A stretch of 64,000 nucleotides of DNA, taken from NCBI GenBank assembly GCA_033977485.1, contig CM066983.1:109397580-109461579 (forward strand), written 5' to 3'. Below are positions 1-10,885 of this stretch, one piece after another. Numbering within the stretch: the stretch's first letter is position 1; every line of letters begins with the position of its first letter. The position numbers and the translations under genes were made by a program. The notes under the pieces are model-generated. The model was not told where the DNA came from. It saw only the letters and a program-made list of their open reading frames with translations, and did no database searches. This DNA comes from Hydrangea macrophylla. Lineage: Eukaryota; Streptophyta; Magnoliopsida; Cornales; Hydrangeaceae.

Positions 1-164
1 GGTTAGTTGTAACTGTTTTGGTGGATTGAGACTTAATGCTTATATTAGTCTTTGTCTTTCATTAGCGACATAATGAGATTTACATTTTCAGTTTCATCTT
101 CTCTCTTGTTTCTATCTATATTGTTCCTCTATTCTTTGTGTTCTTCATAATATGAAATTCTATA
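1..164 (+). repeat. 5' LTR of the copia element (partial)
   Basis: This stretch aligns with 4879-5050 with a handful of substitutions and small indels. By comparison with the 3' LTR, about 135 bp of its left side lie before the window. Confidence 0.9.
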
Positions 165-177
165 TGGTATCAAAGCC
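165..177 (+). other. Primer-binding site (tRNA-Met type)
   Basis: TGGTATCAAAGCC lies directly after the 5' LTR. It is one base from the usual TGGTATCAGAGC that pairs with the initiator tRNA-Met 3' end in many plant copia elements. Confidence 0.85.
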
Positions 178-245
178 CTTGGATCGGTAATTTGTTCTGA
201 TCTTTGATTTCCTGCGAAGTTCTGCTGATTGATCAAAGTTTAACA

Positions 246-1410
246 ATGGTGATATCCTCAACAACTCTAAACCTACCGTCAAACCTAATCTTCTTCGTCT
301 CAAACCTAAATTCTCTCATTACAATAAAATTGGATCAATCCAATTTCATGGTGTGGAAATCACAGATGAGAAACAGTCTTCGTGCGAATCATCTTCTCGG
401 CTATGTAGATGGAACAATCGAACAACCACTATCAGAAGTTCTTGATGAATCAGGTAATAGATCTCAGAACCCTAGCTATGATGAATGGTTGAATATTGAT
501 AGATAACTTATTAGCTGCCTTAATGCTACAATAGTACCAACTATACTACCTCAAATCATAGGATTTGATCATGCGTATGAAATCTGGAACTACCTCTCGA
601 AGCGATACACTTCCACTTCCAGATCGCATGTAAATGAGCTTAAGATTAAACTTCTCAATGTCATTATGGACTGTTCAATGGATGAATACCTTGATAGAAT
701 CAACGAATGGACAGATCAACTCTCTACTGCAGGGATTTTCGTTAATGAGGAGGATCTAGTTTTGTACACAGTTAATGGCTTAACACAATAGTATTCTTCA
801 TTGAAAACAACACTTAGAGCTAGATCTCATCCCATCTCCTTTAGTGATTTACATGCTCTATTGCGATCCGAAGAAATTCATGTTAATCAAGACCTAAAGA
901 TGTCTTCAATAGTTACTAACACCACTGCTTTTTCTGCTATGACTAGTAATGTTGGTAATTCACGAAAATCTGATGTTTCTTCTCCCAATTCCCAAAATCT
1001 GGTTCAAAATGGACAAGGATAGTTTAATAATTTTTTTGGACAATTTAGAGGTGGTGGAAGGAATAGGTTCTCTAGAGGAAGAGGCCAAGGCAGAAATAAT
1101 TTTTAGAATAAAGTTTTTTGTCAGATTTGTGGAAAAGGGAACCATGTAGCTTCTGAATGCTTCCATAGGTACAATCCTAGCTATCGGAAATCTACTCCTA
1201 CCTTTGGACAAAGCAATGTTACTCATGGACAAAGCAATTTTACTCAGGGTCAAAGTCACTCTCCACAAGCCTATCTAACACAGCCTATGCCCTCCCAAGA
1301 TCAATCTATGAATCTCTCTTGTCAATCTTACATCTCTCCTTCACAGTCTCCTCTTTTACCTACTCCTCAGTTGTCTTTTTTTTCCACATCCTTCTCCATC
1401 ATCTGTCCCT
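246..1410 (+). pseudogene. gag: copia gag relic with CCHC zinc knuckle
   Basis: One reading frame from the ATG at 246 runs through a gag-type N-terminus (LDQSNFMVWKSQM) and a retrotransposon-gag domain to a zinc knuckle at about 1119-1160 (CQICGKGNHVASEC, pattern CX2CX4HX4C). It is interrupted by four in-frame stops at 504, 789, 1020 and 1104, all where Gln is plausible. There is no frameshift up to the knuckle; the frame is lost in the Ser/Pro/Gln-rich spacer near 1380-1410. Gag would form the virus-like particle and bind RNA. The protein is not made as it stands. Confidence 0.85.
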
Positions 1411-1554
1411 AATTTAGCTTCTCCCCCAGCACACTGGTTCACTACTTCTCCCTATGAATCCACTAGTTTCTAGTCCTAATGACTGTCCTGATTTTCCTTC
1501 ATCAGATTTTACCTTTGCTCCTCAAGCCTATATGGCTTCTTTAATTAGCTAATA

Positions 1555-2629
1555 CTACTTCCACCAACTGGTTCTTTGATACAAGTGCTACTAATCATCT
1601 TACTAATAATCTTAGTCACTTGCATATGCTCACACCTTATCAAGGATATGAGTCAGTTTTTTTGTGGAAAATGGAAATACTGTACCTATTCAACACACTG
1701 GTGATGGTATTGTGCCTATTCCTGGAAAGTCTCTCTTCCTATCCAAAATTCTTCATGCACCATAGATCAATCACAATCTTCTCTTTGTGTACCAACTTGC
1801 AAAGGATAATAATTGTAGGTTTATCTTTGACTCCTCTAGCTTTGTAGTTCAAGATAAATCCACAAATCAAATTCTTCTTAAAGGTCCTTCTCAACATGTT
1901 CTTTATCCTCTCACTACATCTCTTGTTTCACCTTCATCACTGAATGCTCTGGTTACTACTTATGCTTCCTCCTCATTCTCCACCTCATCCCCTTCTTCTT
2001 CTTCTTCCCATACTCCTCCTTCTTCTGCTCAAAGTTGGCACTACAGGTTGGGTCACCCAGCTCCTTGAATTATGCATCTATTATCTCACCATAAACTCAT
2101 CCCCTCCTTTTGTTCCTCATCTCCACCATGTCACTCTTGTCACTCCTCCAAGAGTCACAGATTACCTTTCTCATCTTCTCTTACCTCTACTACATCACCT
2201 CTTCAACTGATTCCTAGTGATGTTTGTGGACCAGTCTCCACTCCCTCAGTTACTGGTTTCAAATATCATGTCTTGTTTGTGGATGATTTTTCAAGATACA
2301 CCTGGGTCTATCCTATCAAACAAAAATCTGAAGTGTTTCAACACTTTGTTCACTTCAAAACTCTTGTTGAAAATCAATTTGGAGCTAAGATCAAGATCCT
2401 AAGGACAGACAATGGCACAGAGTTTGTTAATAATCCTATGATATGTTATCTTGCTCAAAGTGGAATTGTTCATCAAAAATCATATCCTTATACACCTGAA
2501 CAAAATGGTCTGAGTGAGAGAAAACACAGACATCTTGTCAAGACAACTTTGGCTCTTCTTACTCACTCTTTCATGCCTGCAAAATACTGGGTGGATGCCA
2601 GTACTCTTCCAGTACTCTGCCTGTTTTAA
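1555..2629 (+). pseudogene. pol: copia protease and integrase relic
   Basis: A protease motif WFFDTSATNHLT starts near 1569; copia proteases normally have D-[ST]-G-A, so the catalytic Gly is replaced by Ser. A frameshift follows near 1650. The integrase part has the GAG-pre-integrase WHYRLGH (about 2036), a His/Cys zinc-binding stretch (about 2078-2150, CSSSPPCHSC), then the catalytic core with SDVCGPV, RTDNGTEF and PYTPEQNGLSERKH, which carry the three acidic residues of the DDE triad. A stop lies between WHYRLGHPAP and the zinc region (2067), and the frame ends at 2629. The next piece (about 2645-3135) is the Pro/Ser-rich integrase C-terminus, broken by frameshifts. Confidence 0.85.
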
Positions 2630-3135
2630 ACTTTAAATCTCCATATGAAATACTCTTCCACTCTCCTCCTGACTACACATTTTTCAGGTTATTTGGGTGC
2701 TGCTGTTATCCTTGGCTTCAACCATACAGGACCTCAAAGCTGTCTCCTAAATCTAGGTGTTGTGTCTTCATTGGTTACTCTTCTGACTCAAAGGGTTATA
2801 GGTGTCTTGACATTTACACTGGTCAAGTTTATACCTCTAGACATGTCCAGTTTCTTGAATCTCAATTTCCCTTTTCACCATAATTTTCCACGTCCCTACC
2901 TTCTTCATCCTCATCCTCACCCTCATTTCCTTTCTCTTCTCAATCTAGGGTCCCTCCTTCTTCTCCCATTGAGTTTATCTCTTTTCATTCTCTTTCTCAA
3001 TTACATATTTCAACCACATCTTCAGCATCAAACTCTACTTCTCTACCTTCATCCTCGTCTATTGGTTCTTCCACTCCTTGTCCCCAAGCTACCCCTTCTG
3101 TTAATCCTTCTCCTTCCCCTCCAGCATCTCATCCC

Positions 3136-4738
3136 ATGATTACCAGAGCAAAGGCTGGTATCACCAAACCAAAAATTCATTTTATCCCTATTGCTCACAT
3201 TACTACTTCTCATCCTGATCCATTGTTTTCTATAGAACCCACCACTTTCCTTCAAGCCAATAAATCCCTTGTGTGGAAAGAGGCAATGTCTGCTGAGTAT
3301 AATGCTTTACTATCCCAACATACATGGTCCCTGGTTTCTTTACCTGCTGACAAACAGGTCATCGACTATAAATGGGTGTTCAAAATTAAAGAAAATACAG
3401 ATGGAACTATCTCAAGGCACAAGGCAAGGTTAGTTGCCAAAGGTTTTCATCAGACAGAAGGCTTAGATTACTTTGAAACCTTCAGTCCAGTAGTAAAACA
3501 ACCTACTATTCGCCTTGTTGTGTATTTATCTCTTCATTTTGGCTGGACCATCAAACAGCTAGATGTTTCTAATGCATTTCTACATGGCTTATTGGATGAG
3601 GAATTCTATATGGTTCAACCTCCAGGTTTTGTTGATTCTTCTCAACCCCATCTTGTGCGTAGGCTTCATAAAGCTCTATATGGCCTTAAACAGGCTCCCA
3701 GAGCTTGGTTTGCCACTCTTTCCAGGTTTCTTGTTAGTCATGGGTTTGTTATGAGCAAAGCTAATACCTCTCTTTTTGTGCAGCACACCTCCTCTCATAT
3801 ATTAGTTATTTTGGTATATGTGGATGATATCATAATTACAAGCAGCAACTCTGCTCTTATTGACAGCTTTATTCTCACTATGAGTTCTGCTTTTTCAATG
3901 AAAGATTTGGTGAGCCTCCATTATTTTTTGGGTATTGAAGTTACTACTACTTCCAGTGGACTGTTTATGTCCCAATCCAAGTATGCTTCAGAAATTTTGA
4001 AAAAGGCAGCCATAGTAGAATGCAAGCCTGCTGCATCTCCACTTTCTACTAAATCCTCTCTCTCCACCTGATCTCAGTCCCTACTCAGATCCTCTACTCT
4101 ATCGTAGTATTGTTGGCTCTCTTTAGTATTTGACCATTACAAGACCAGATCTTGCTTATGCTGTCAATTACGTATGTCAATTTATGCACAATCCATTACA
4201 GGTTCACTTTCAAGCTATCAAGAGAATTTTAAAATTTCTTAAAGGAACACTTGGTCATGGCTTAGCTTTTCAGTCAGGACCTCTTCTTCTCACTGGGTAC
4301 TCTGATTCTGATTGGGCTGGCAATAATCAAGATCGCATGTCAACCACGGGTTATTGTATCTTCTTGGGTCCTAATCTCCTCTCTTGGACAACTAAGAAAC
4401 AACCGACTGTTGCTCGGTCTAGCACCGAAGCTGAATATAAAGCTTTGGCATATACTACTACTACGTTCTCTGGCTTACTCAACTTCTGCAAGATCTTCAC
4501 CTCACTTTGCCTACTCCTCCACTGATATTCTGTAACAACATTAGTGCATATTGAGGTTGAATATCATTTTATCCGTGAGAAGATTTCTGCCAATCAGCTG
4601 CACATTGCTCATGTTGCAACAACTGATCAACTTGCTGATATATTCACAAAGCCTTTGCCTGTGTCTCAGTTCAAGTTCCTTAAGCCTCGGCTCATGTTGT
4701 CCCAAGTTGATGCTTCCACTGTCACCATCAACTTGTAG
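3136..4738 (+). pseudogene. pol: copia reverse transcriptase and RNase H relic
   Basis: An open frame of 311 codons (3136-4071) covers most of the reverse transcriptase: KARLVAKGFHQ, the LDVSNAFLHG block, LYGLKQAPRAWF and the catalytic YVDDIIITSS. A frameshift near 4072 leads to the rest: TRPDLAYAVNYVCQFM, then RNase H with YSDSDWAG and SSTEAEYKAL (4130-4525). A further break near 4460-4530 removes part of RNase H, and the last frame (4544-4738) gives HFIREKI and TDQLADIFTKPLP, the usual copia C-terminus, with its stop at 4736. The RT core is the best preserved part of the element. Confidence 0.92.
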
Positions 4739-4743
4739 GGGAA
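4734..4743 (+). other. Polypurine tract of the copia element
   Basis: GTAGGGGAA just precedes the TGTTGACTC start of the 3' LTR, and it overlaps the end of pol, as is common in copia elements. Confidence 0.7.
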
Positions 4744-5050
4744 TGTTGACTCTACTTTAGATGATTAGCTAACTGAAGCTGCACATCACACATGAAGTCT
4801 GTTACTACTTCATATACTGTTGATGTATCTTATTAGTCCCTAAGAATTTGGTAATATTGTTTTACTGAGTGGCTTAGTGGTTAGTTGTAACTGTTTTGGT
4901 GGATTGAAACTCAATGCTTATATTAGTCTTTGTCTTTCATTAGCGACATAATGAGATTTACATTTTTAGTTTCATCTTCTCTTCTTCTCTTTTGTTTCCC
5001 TCTCTATAGTTCCTCTGTTCTTTGTGTTCTTCATAATCTGAAATTCGATA
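4744..5050 (+). repeat. 3' LTR of the copia element
   Basis: About 307 bp starting TGTTGACTCT. Its last 172 bp match bases 1-164. The 3' boundary was set where similarity to the 5' LTR stops, just before the PBS position. Bases 5051-5368 after it hold no recognisable gene or element. Confidence 0.88.
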
Positions 5051-5373
5051 GTTTTACATCTATCATACTAACATTTCATTTTTTTAATGTGGGACGAGGT
5101 CTCACTGCATTTTTACTAATTATGTTTACATAATTAACTTTGTTAGCAACTTATTTAAAAAGATGCATTTTAATACAATTTTTATTTTTCAGAAATCAAG
5201 TCTTACTTATTTCTACTTTTAAGTTGAGGATGAAATTTTGCACATGAGAACAAGAGTTAGGAGTTGATGGAACCCATGCTCCTCAACTACTATTGCAAAT
5301 TAATCTGACTCTATAATATTCTTATCTATATTTATATCTCACTTTTGACTATTCTCTATCTGTACATAAAATA

Positions 5374-7442
5374 CGTCACGACCCATCCCGCTATGCGCGA
5401 AAAGAGGACACGTGGCACGCAACCAAGGCTCATCCAATTCCATTAAAGTAAATAGCAACGGAAAACATAAGTAAAATTCATTAAAATTGTGGTAATAAAA
5501 AGTTTTGCTCAGTTGAAATACTTCCAAAAGAATCCATTTTGAAAACAGAGGTCCAATCGACTGTGGCGGGGACCCAATCGACTGTAAGACGAATACAGAG
5601 AGTGTGAAAGTTCAATAGCCCCGTCCATTCGACTGTTTTGTGGACCCCAGTCGATTGATACTTGTCTAGTCGACTGAATCCAATCAAGCAGAATGTCATA
5701 TTTTTGTGCAGAATCCAGTCGACTATTTTTCATCGTCCAGTAGACTGATGCTCTAAAAACTGAAAGGTTTTTCGTTAAAAATAGGGGTCCAGTCAACTGT
5801 GGCGGGGACCCAGTCAACTGATCTCCCACAATTCTGCACATTCTGCAGCATCTCAAAGCCATGATTTCTAAATCCAATTCATACATAAACACAGCTATAT
5901 ATCAATGTTCCAAACATGATTACAGAAGTTTCACTACAGATTACAATACTATAAAACCATGCCAAGATTCTAGAACGACATGTTACAAACTTCCCAAATC
6001 TTTATTACAATTCTAGGACTGAAACAAAAGTATAAACAAGTGGTGATTCCCCCGCTTTCGTCGACCACACTCCTCTCGCTTCTTCTTTCCTTTTTTCTTA
6101 TCACCTGCAATGGAGTAAAGCTCCACTGCTCAGCTATATGCTGAGTGTACAAATTCTAACATATGCAATATATGATAAAAACATGTTTTAATCTCATAAA
6201 TCACATCAAATAGTCTTTAGGGAGAAAAACACACATTCATCCGGTAGTGGCAAGTCCAAGTCTTAAACGGCGATGCCAATGTCTAGTCCAAATCTACAAT
6301 CATTGCATCCCAAGTGCCCTGGTAGGTCTAAGTCTTAAACCATGCACAATAGCCAATATCGCTACTAAATTCTCAAACGTTGAGAAGCTTACTCCGGCAT
6401 GAAATTGTATAAGTCCCCCCTTTGACCCACATAATCAATTGAACGTGTTCGCATAAAAGTAGACATTCTATTCACATTAATTTAAGTGCGTGCATAATTA
6501 ACGGGCCTACAATTAACATATGAATTTTGTCCAGATCACAACTTCATCGTCGAAAACCAAAACATGCATTTTCCTATATAACATAGTTTAGAATCTCATA
6601 CCTCGTGCTAATTTTCTCGAACTTTGAGGGAAGTACTAGAGAGCCAAATAAACGTCAGATCTCCGTTTATACGCGATTCCTACAAGTTCATAGGTGATTT
6701 TTCCAAATTCTAAAAATTAGATTTTTGTAAAAATTTAGCCAAACGAGTCCTAAGAGACATCAAAACGTAACTCTTACCCCGAGGAGTTCAAATGTGAAAT
6801 CTGGAAAAAAAAAATGGCGATCGAAAGTTTGTCGTTGTGAAGCTTGAAGCCAAAAATCTCCCTTTCTCTCTCTCTTTAGATATTTTTAGAGTTTGGATAT
6901 TTATGAAAATATCCTAAGTCTTCCTATTTATAGGCACAAGTCTAGGAATTTACGTTTAACTCCCCACGAGTTCTCAAAACTTCTAACTACCTCCCAAAAC
7001 GTCGCATATGCCCATTTTATTACTTCATGAGTGAAAACTATAATTTATAAAAGTTTTTCGACTAAGTTTCGTTTGGGTCCGTAATTACGTCCGAAAACTA
7101 AATTTCGTGGAATCTCTAGATAACCTACTTTTTATGCAACATATCACTCATGTTCTTACCACAGTATTCAAAACGATATAAAACCAGATCAAAACTACCA
7201 GAAAACAGAATAGGTATAATTACTATTCACAATATACCAGAAATATCAAATAATATTTAAGCCATATAAATGTCATTTATTCATATTGATGCCACATGAT
7301 TCTCTTATTACCGTGTCCTCGATTGACACCCTACCATTGACCTCCAGTCAACCTTATTCACAATTATCAAATGACATTGATAATTCACAAAATTTCATTA
7401 TGAAATTTAAACAAACGATTTTTCCCCGGGACGGGTGTGACA
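5374..7442 (-). mobile_element. Solo LTR, gypsy-like, family 1 copy A
   Basis: Read on the minus strand it starts TGTCACACCCGTCCC (7442) and ends ATGGGTCGTGACG (5374), about 2.07 kb. The ends and several internal blocks match the elements at 8743-10885 and 28571-38144. The flanks AAATA (5369-5373) and AAACA (7443-7447) look like a target duplication with one change. No primer site, polypurine tract or coding domain adjoins it, so a solo LTR is the simplest reading. The terminal CA has become CG. Confidence 0.8.
5551..5821. repeat. Palindrome cassette: nine copies of a CCAGTCGACTG-like word
   Basis: The word CCAGTCGACTG or a 1-2 base variant occurs near 5553, 5574, 5623, 5647, 5667, 5715, 5736, 5789 and 5811. 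The core CAGTCGACTG is a perfect palindrome. Most variants (TCGA to TCAA, TCGA to TCGT-like losses, CAG to CAA) fit CpG or CHG decay. The cassette lies 180-450 bp from the LTR 3' end, near a CTGCAG word at 5843. Confidence 0.8.
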
Positions 7443-7447
7443 AAACA

Positions 7448-8083
7448 TGTCGATATTGGTACATAAACCTTGAAAATAAAGTCACAATTCTATACCAAAT
7501 GGAGCACATATCAGTTCCTACAGTTAGACAAATATTGTCTGATGGCCTCTTTGGAATCACTTTTGACACGTTTAGGTCTAAATGTGCCTATTAGAATCAT
7601 AACGCACATATTAGCTAGAATTTTAGAAAGTATTTTAGAGTCTCAGAAACACGTATTAGCTAAAGCATGTTCAAAGAATTAGAGGTGCATCAACCCATCT
7701 ACTGTAGGAATTAAAGAATATTTGGGTTTTAACTAATCTTTCTTAATTATAGTGGTGCTGTTGAGATTGGTGTTACTACTTATGGTTCTGCTACTACACT
7801 ACCGCTAAAGCTGAAGCCATTCCAAATGGAGTGTGAGCCTTGGTACTTCCTTTTATAACAAAAAAAACATATTTTTGTTCAATAATACACATATACTTAT
7901 ATTTTATAAATAATGGTATGGTTTTCAAATTTTGCATCTCAAATGCTTTCTAAATAAATACAACAGTAGGCCTTACTGAATTTTGATTGGAGGATGTTGA
8001 ACTGACCACATTATTATTGAAGGTGATTTAATTACCACATGTATTTGGGATGCATTTAGGATTTAAAATCTGAAAAAGCAAAG
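7448..8083. other. Intergenic stretch, nothing recognised
   Basis: AT-rich sequence between two LTR insertions. It contains short open frames without family resemblance and no clear repeat or RNA gene. Confidence 0.6.
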
Positions 8084-8742
8084 CATTGTGTAGAAACCCA
8101 GATTTTTATAAAGGGTATTTTGGTAATTTTGGACCAATATGGGTCTTGATTTGGGGCAGTGTACTTTAAATTTTTGTGCAAGTTGGTATGACAAGTTGAT
8201 TAATTGGTCACATGTGGGTACACATGTGTATGTGCTTTTGTGTGTGTGTGGGTAAGATACACCCAACCACCTTCCGCTTACTTTTGGGAAGTTTTCCAAC
8301 ACTTTCCTTTTTCTCTCTCCTCCCCCTTCCCTCATTTTTTGCTGGATATCTCTCTCTTATTCATTTTCTTTTTCTTTCTCTCTCTCTCTCTCTCACACTA
8401 TATATATATATATATATCATCTCTCTCTAGTTTTGGAAGATGCAACCCCCATGGTTACTTAGAGCTTCAAGCTCACTTTTGAAGCCTTTCTAGTAAGATT
8501 TGAAGCAAAACTATTAGAGAACAATTTGTTCCCCTTGCAAAGAACTTCCTTTAGGTACTCTCATTTTCCATTTTGGCTTTCTATTTATTGAGTTTCTTGC
8601 TCTAGAACTCAAGAGGTAATTTGTATTATTTTGTTTCACCATAGTTATAATTCCTAGATGTGTTTTATTTAAATAGATGTTGATAGCTTGGGGGATATGC
8701 CAATGTACACAATTTCTACTTTGGATCTCTTTGGTGTGGGTA

Positions 8743-10885
8743 TGTCACACCCATCCTGGAATTTCATTCATTTTATTTCAAAATAATTGAAACCATGTGG
8801 ATTATTAATGCTTATTAATAATTGAGATAAGTAGTTGACTATGGTCAACGGGAGGTGTCTAGTGAGGACACGATGATTCGATACTTTTGGAGCTTTTCAT
8901 GTGATTAAATGACATTTAGGTGAATTAAATGTTATTTGACTTTACCTGATTTCTATAAATAGTAATTATACCTATGTAGTATAATTTCTGGTAGTTTTTT
9001 TTCTTGTTTAAGATCATTTGTTGGTTTTGACGATAACCAATAGGATACACTGCATAAAAAGGTAGGTTATCTAGAGATTTCACAGAAATTAGTTTTCGGA
9101 CGTAATTACGGCGACAAACGGAACTTAGTCGAAAAATTTTAAAATTCATGATTTTTACTCGTGAAGAGATAATATGGTAGTGTGCAACGTTTCGGAGAAT
9201 AATTAGTAGTTTTGAAAACTCTTGGAGAGGTAAATAAAATTTTCGAAAATATTGTCTATATATAGGAAGTCGAGATATTTTTATTTCACAACTTTTCTAA
9301 AACCTAAATTCAAGAGGTGATTTGTTACTTAGAGCTTCCTGACGATAATCGACGGACTTCTGCCCGTTTATTTTCTCTCAAATTTCATATTTGAACTCCC
9401 TAAGGTAAGGGTTACGTTTTGATAGTCTTTAGGCCACGTTTGGCTAAGTTTTTATAAATCTCTAAATTTAGAAATTTGGAGAAAACGCGTGTAAACTTGT
9501 AAGTTTTGTGTAGGATCGGAGATTTGACGTTTATTTGGGCTCCTAGTCGTTCCCTCAAAGTTATGCGACGATAGCTCGAGGTATGAATTTCTAGCCTATG
9601 TTATATAGGAGAATTTTATGTTTTGAATTTCGATGACGAAATTGTGATCCGGGCAAAATCCATGTGTTAATCTTAGGCCCGTTAATTATGCACGCGCTCA
9701 AATATGAAAAGCATGTCTACTTTTACTCGAGCACGTTGAATTGATTATATGGGTTAAGGGGGAGTTTATACAAATTTATGTCGGGGTAAGCTTCTTGATG
9801 TTGGAGAATTATAATAGCGACGGTTACTGTGCATGGTTTAAGAATTCGACTTGCCATGGCACTTGGGGATGCAATGGTTGTTGCTTGGACTAGCCGTTGG
9901 CATCACGGTTTAAGGCTTGGACTTGCCACTACCAGATGAATGTGTATTTCCTCCCTAGAGAGTATTTGATGTGATTTATGAGATTAGAGCATGATTTATC
10001 ATATATGCATATGTTAGAAATTGTGCACTCAGCATATAGTTGAGCAGTGGAGATTTACTCCATTGCAGGTGAAAAGAAGAAAAGGAAAAAAGAAGCGAGA
10101 AGAGTGAGGCTGATGGGAATGTCGGGGATCCTCGTGTATATGTTGTTTCCTTCCTTTCAAATTATGTAATAGTGAGCTTTTCAAATAGGTAGAACTATGT
10201 AATTGACTTGGAAGGTGTGGTATGGTTTTATGATGTTGTAATAAGTACTAAAACTCTTTTTGGTTAGGTTGTAATGAATCTGAACTCATGGATTCGTGTT
10301 TTGAATGATTAACTTGTCAATTCAAATTTTGATTGAATATGGATAGTGTTTTTGTGTTTTAATCCAAACATGCCTTAACTTGTTTTGTTATCGATTCTTT
10401 TCAAGAATTAGTAAGATGGTTATAGGTTCTTGCAACCTTGTTAGGCTTGGGAGGGTTGGATTTAAAGTGGAAGAGGTTGGGAGGTTTAAAGGTGAAGGTT
10501 GTTTGATCCTTAGCAAAATTCTGCAGCTTTGGTGAGAATTCTGCTAAAGGGTCATTCGACCGGTCGAAGGGGGTCATTCGACCGGTTGAAATACCCCCTG
10601 TAAGAAATCTTTTTCTACCCCTTTCGGAAATAATTTAAATGTTTTGATCGGTTCTAAGGGTATCTTTGGGACCCCTTTTAATATAAATTCATCCGGTTCG
10701 AAATATAATAACGTTTTCAATTTTATACGGATTTTACAACTCGGGAGGTATCGTTTCCAAAAGTTTTAAATACTCGAGGTTGTTTTAAAGTCCTTTTCCA
10801 CTATGTATATTTATTTAATGATTAGATGATCATTGGTGGCATGTCACATGTCCTATTACCGTGTGTAGCGGGATGGGTCGTGACA
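8743..10885 (+). mobile_element. Solo LTR, gypsy-like, family 1 copy B
   Basis: It starts TGTCACACCCATCC and ends GGATGGGTCGTGACA, with the perfect 5-bp duplication GGGTA on both sides (8738-8742, 10886-10890). Its 2143 bp match copies A and C over many blocks, for example the CTCAGCATATAG and GAGCAGTGGAG region near 10028. It sits inside the family 2 LTR and so inserted later. Confidence 0.92.
10555..10590. repeat. Palindrome cassette: TTCGACCGGTCGAA
   Basis: The 14-bp perfect palindrome TTCGACCGGTCGAA (10555-10568) is followed by a one-base variant, TTCGACCGGTTGAA (10577-10590). CTGCAG lies just upstream (10521). It is about 300 bp from the LTR 3' end. Confidence 0.85.

Larger units (their letters stand above)
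1..5050 (+). mobile_element. Ty1/copia LTR retrotransposon, degenerate, 5' LTR cut by the window edge
   Basis: Bases 1-164 match 4879-5050, giving a partial 5' LTR and a complete 3' LTR. A primer-binding site (TGGTATCAAAGCC, initiator-tRNA-Met type) follows the 5' LTR and a purine run precedes the 3' LTR. Between them the order gag, zinc knuckle, protease, integrase, reverse transcriptase, RNase H is that of copia. Every coding module carries stops or frameshifts, so the element is dead. The target duplication cannot be checked because the left end is outside the window. Confidence 0.95.

Noticed and set aside
5481..5892. Minus-strand frames with recurring SRLD/QLTG-like words
   Set aside because: The recurrence follows from the palindromic DNA words; the frames change from unit to unit and no protein family fits.
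5374..10885. Inverted pair of family 1 LTRs as one large TIR transposon
   Set aside because: Each has its own target-site duplication and copy B lies inside another LTR, so they are independent insertions in opposite orientation.
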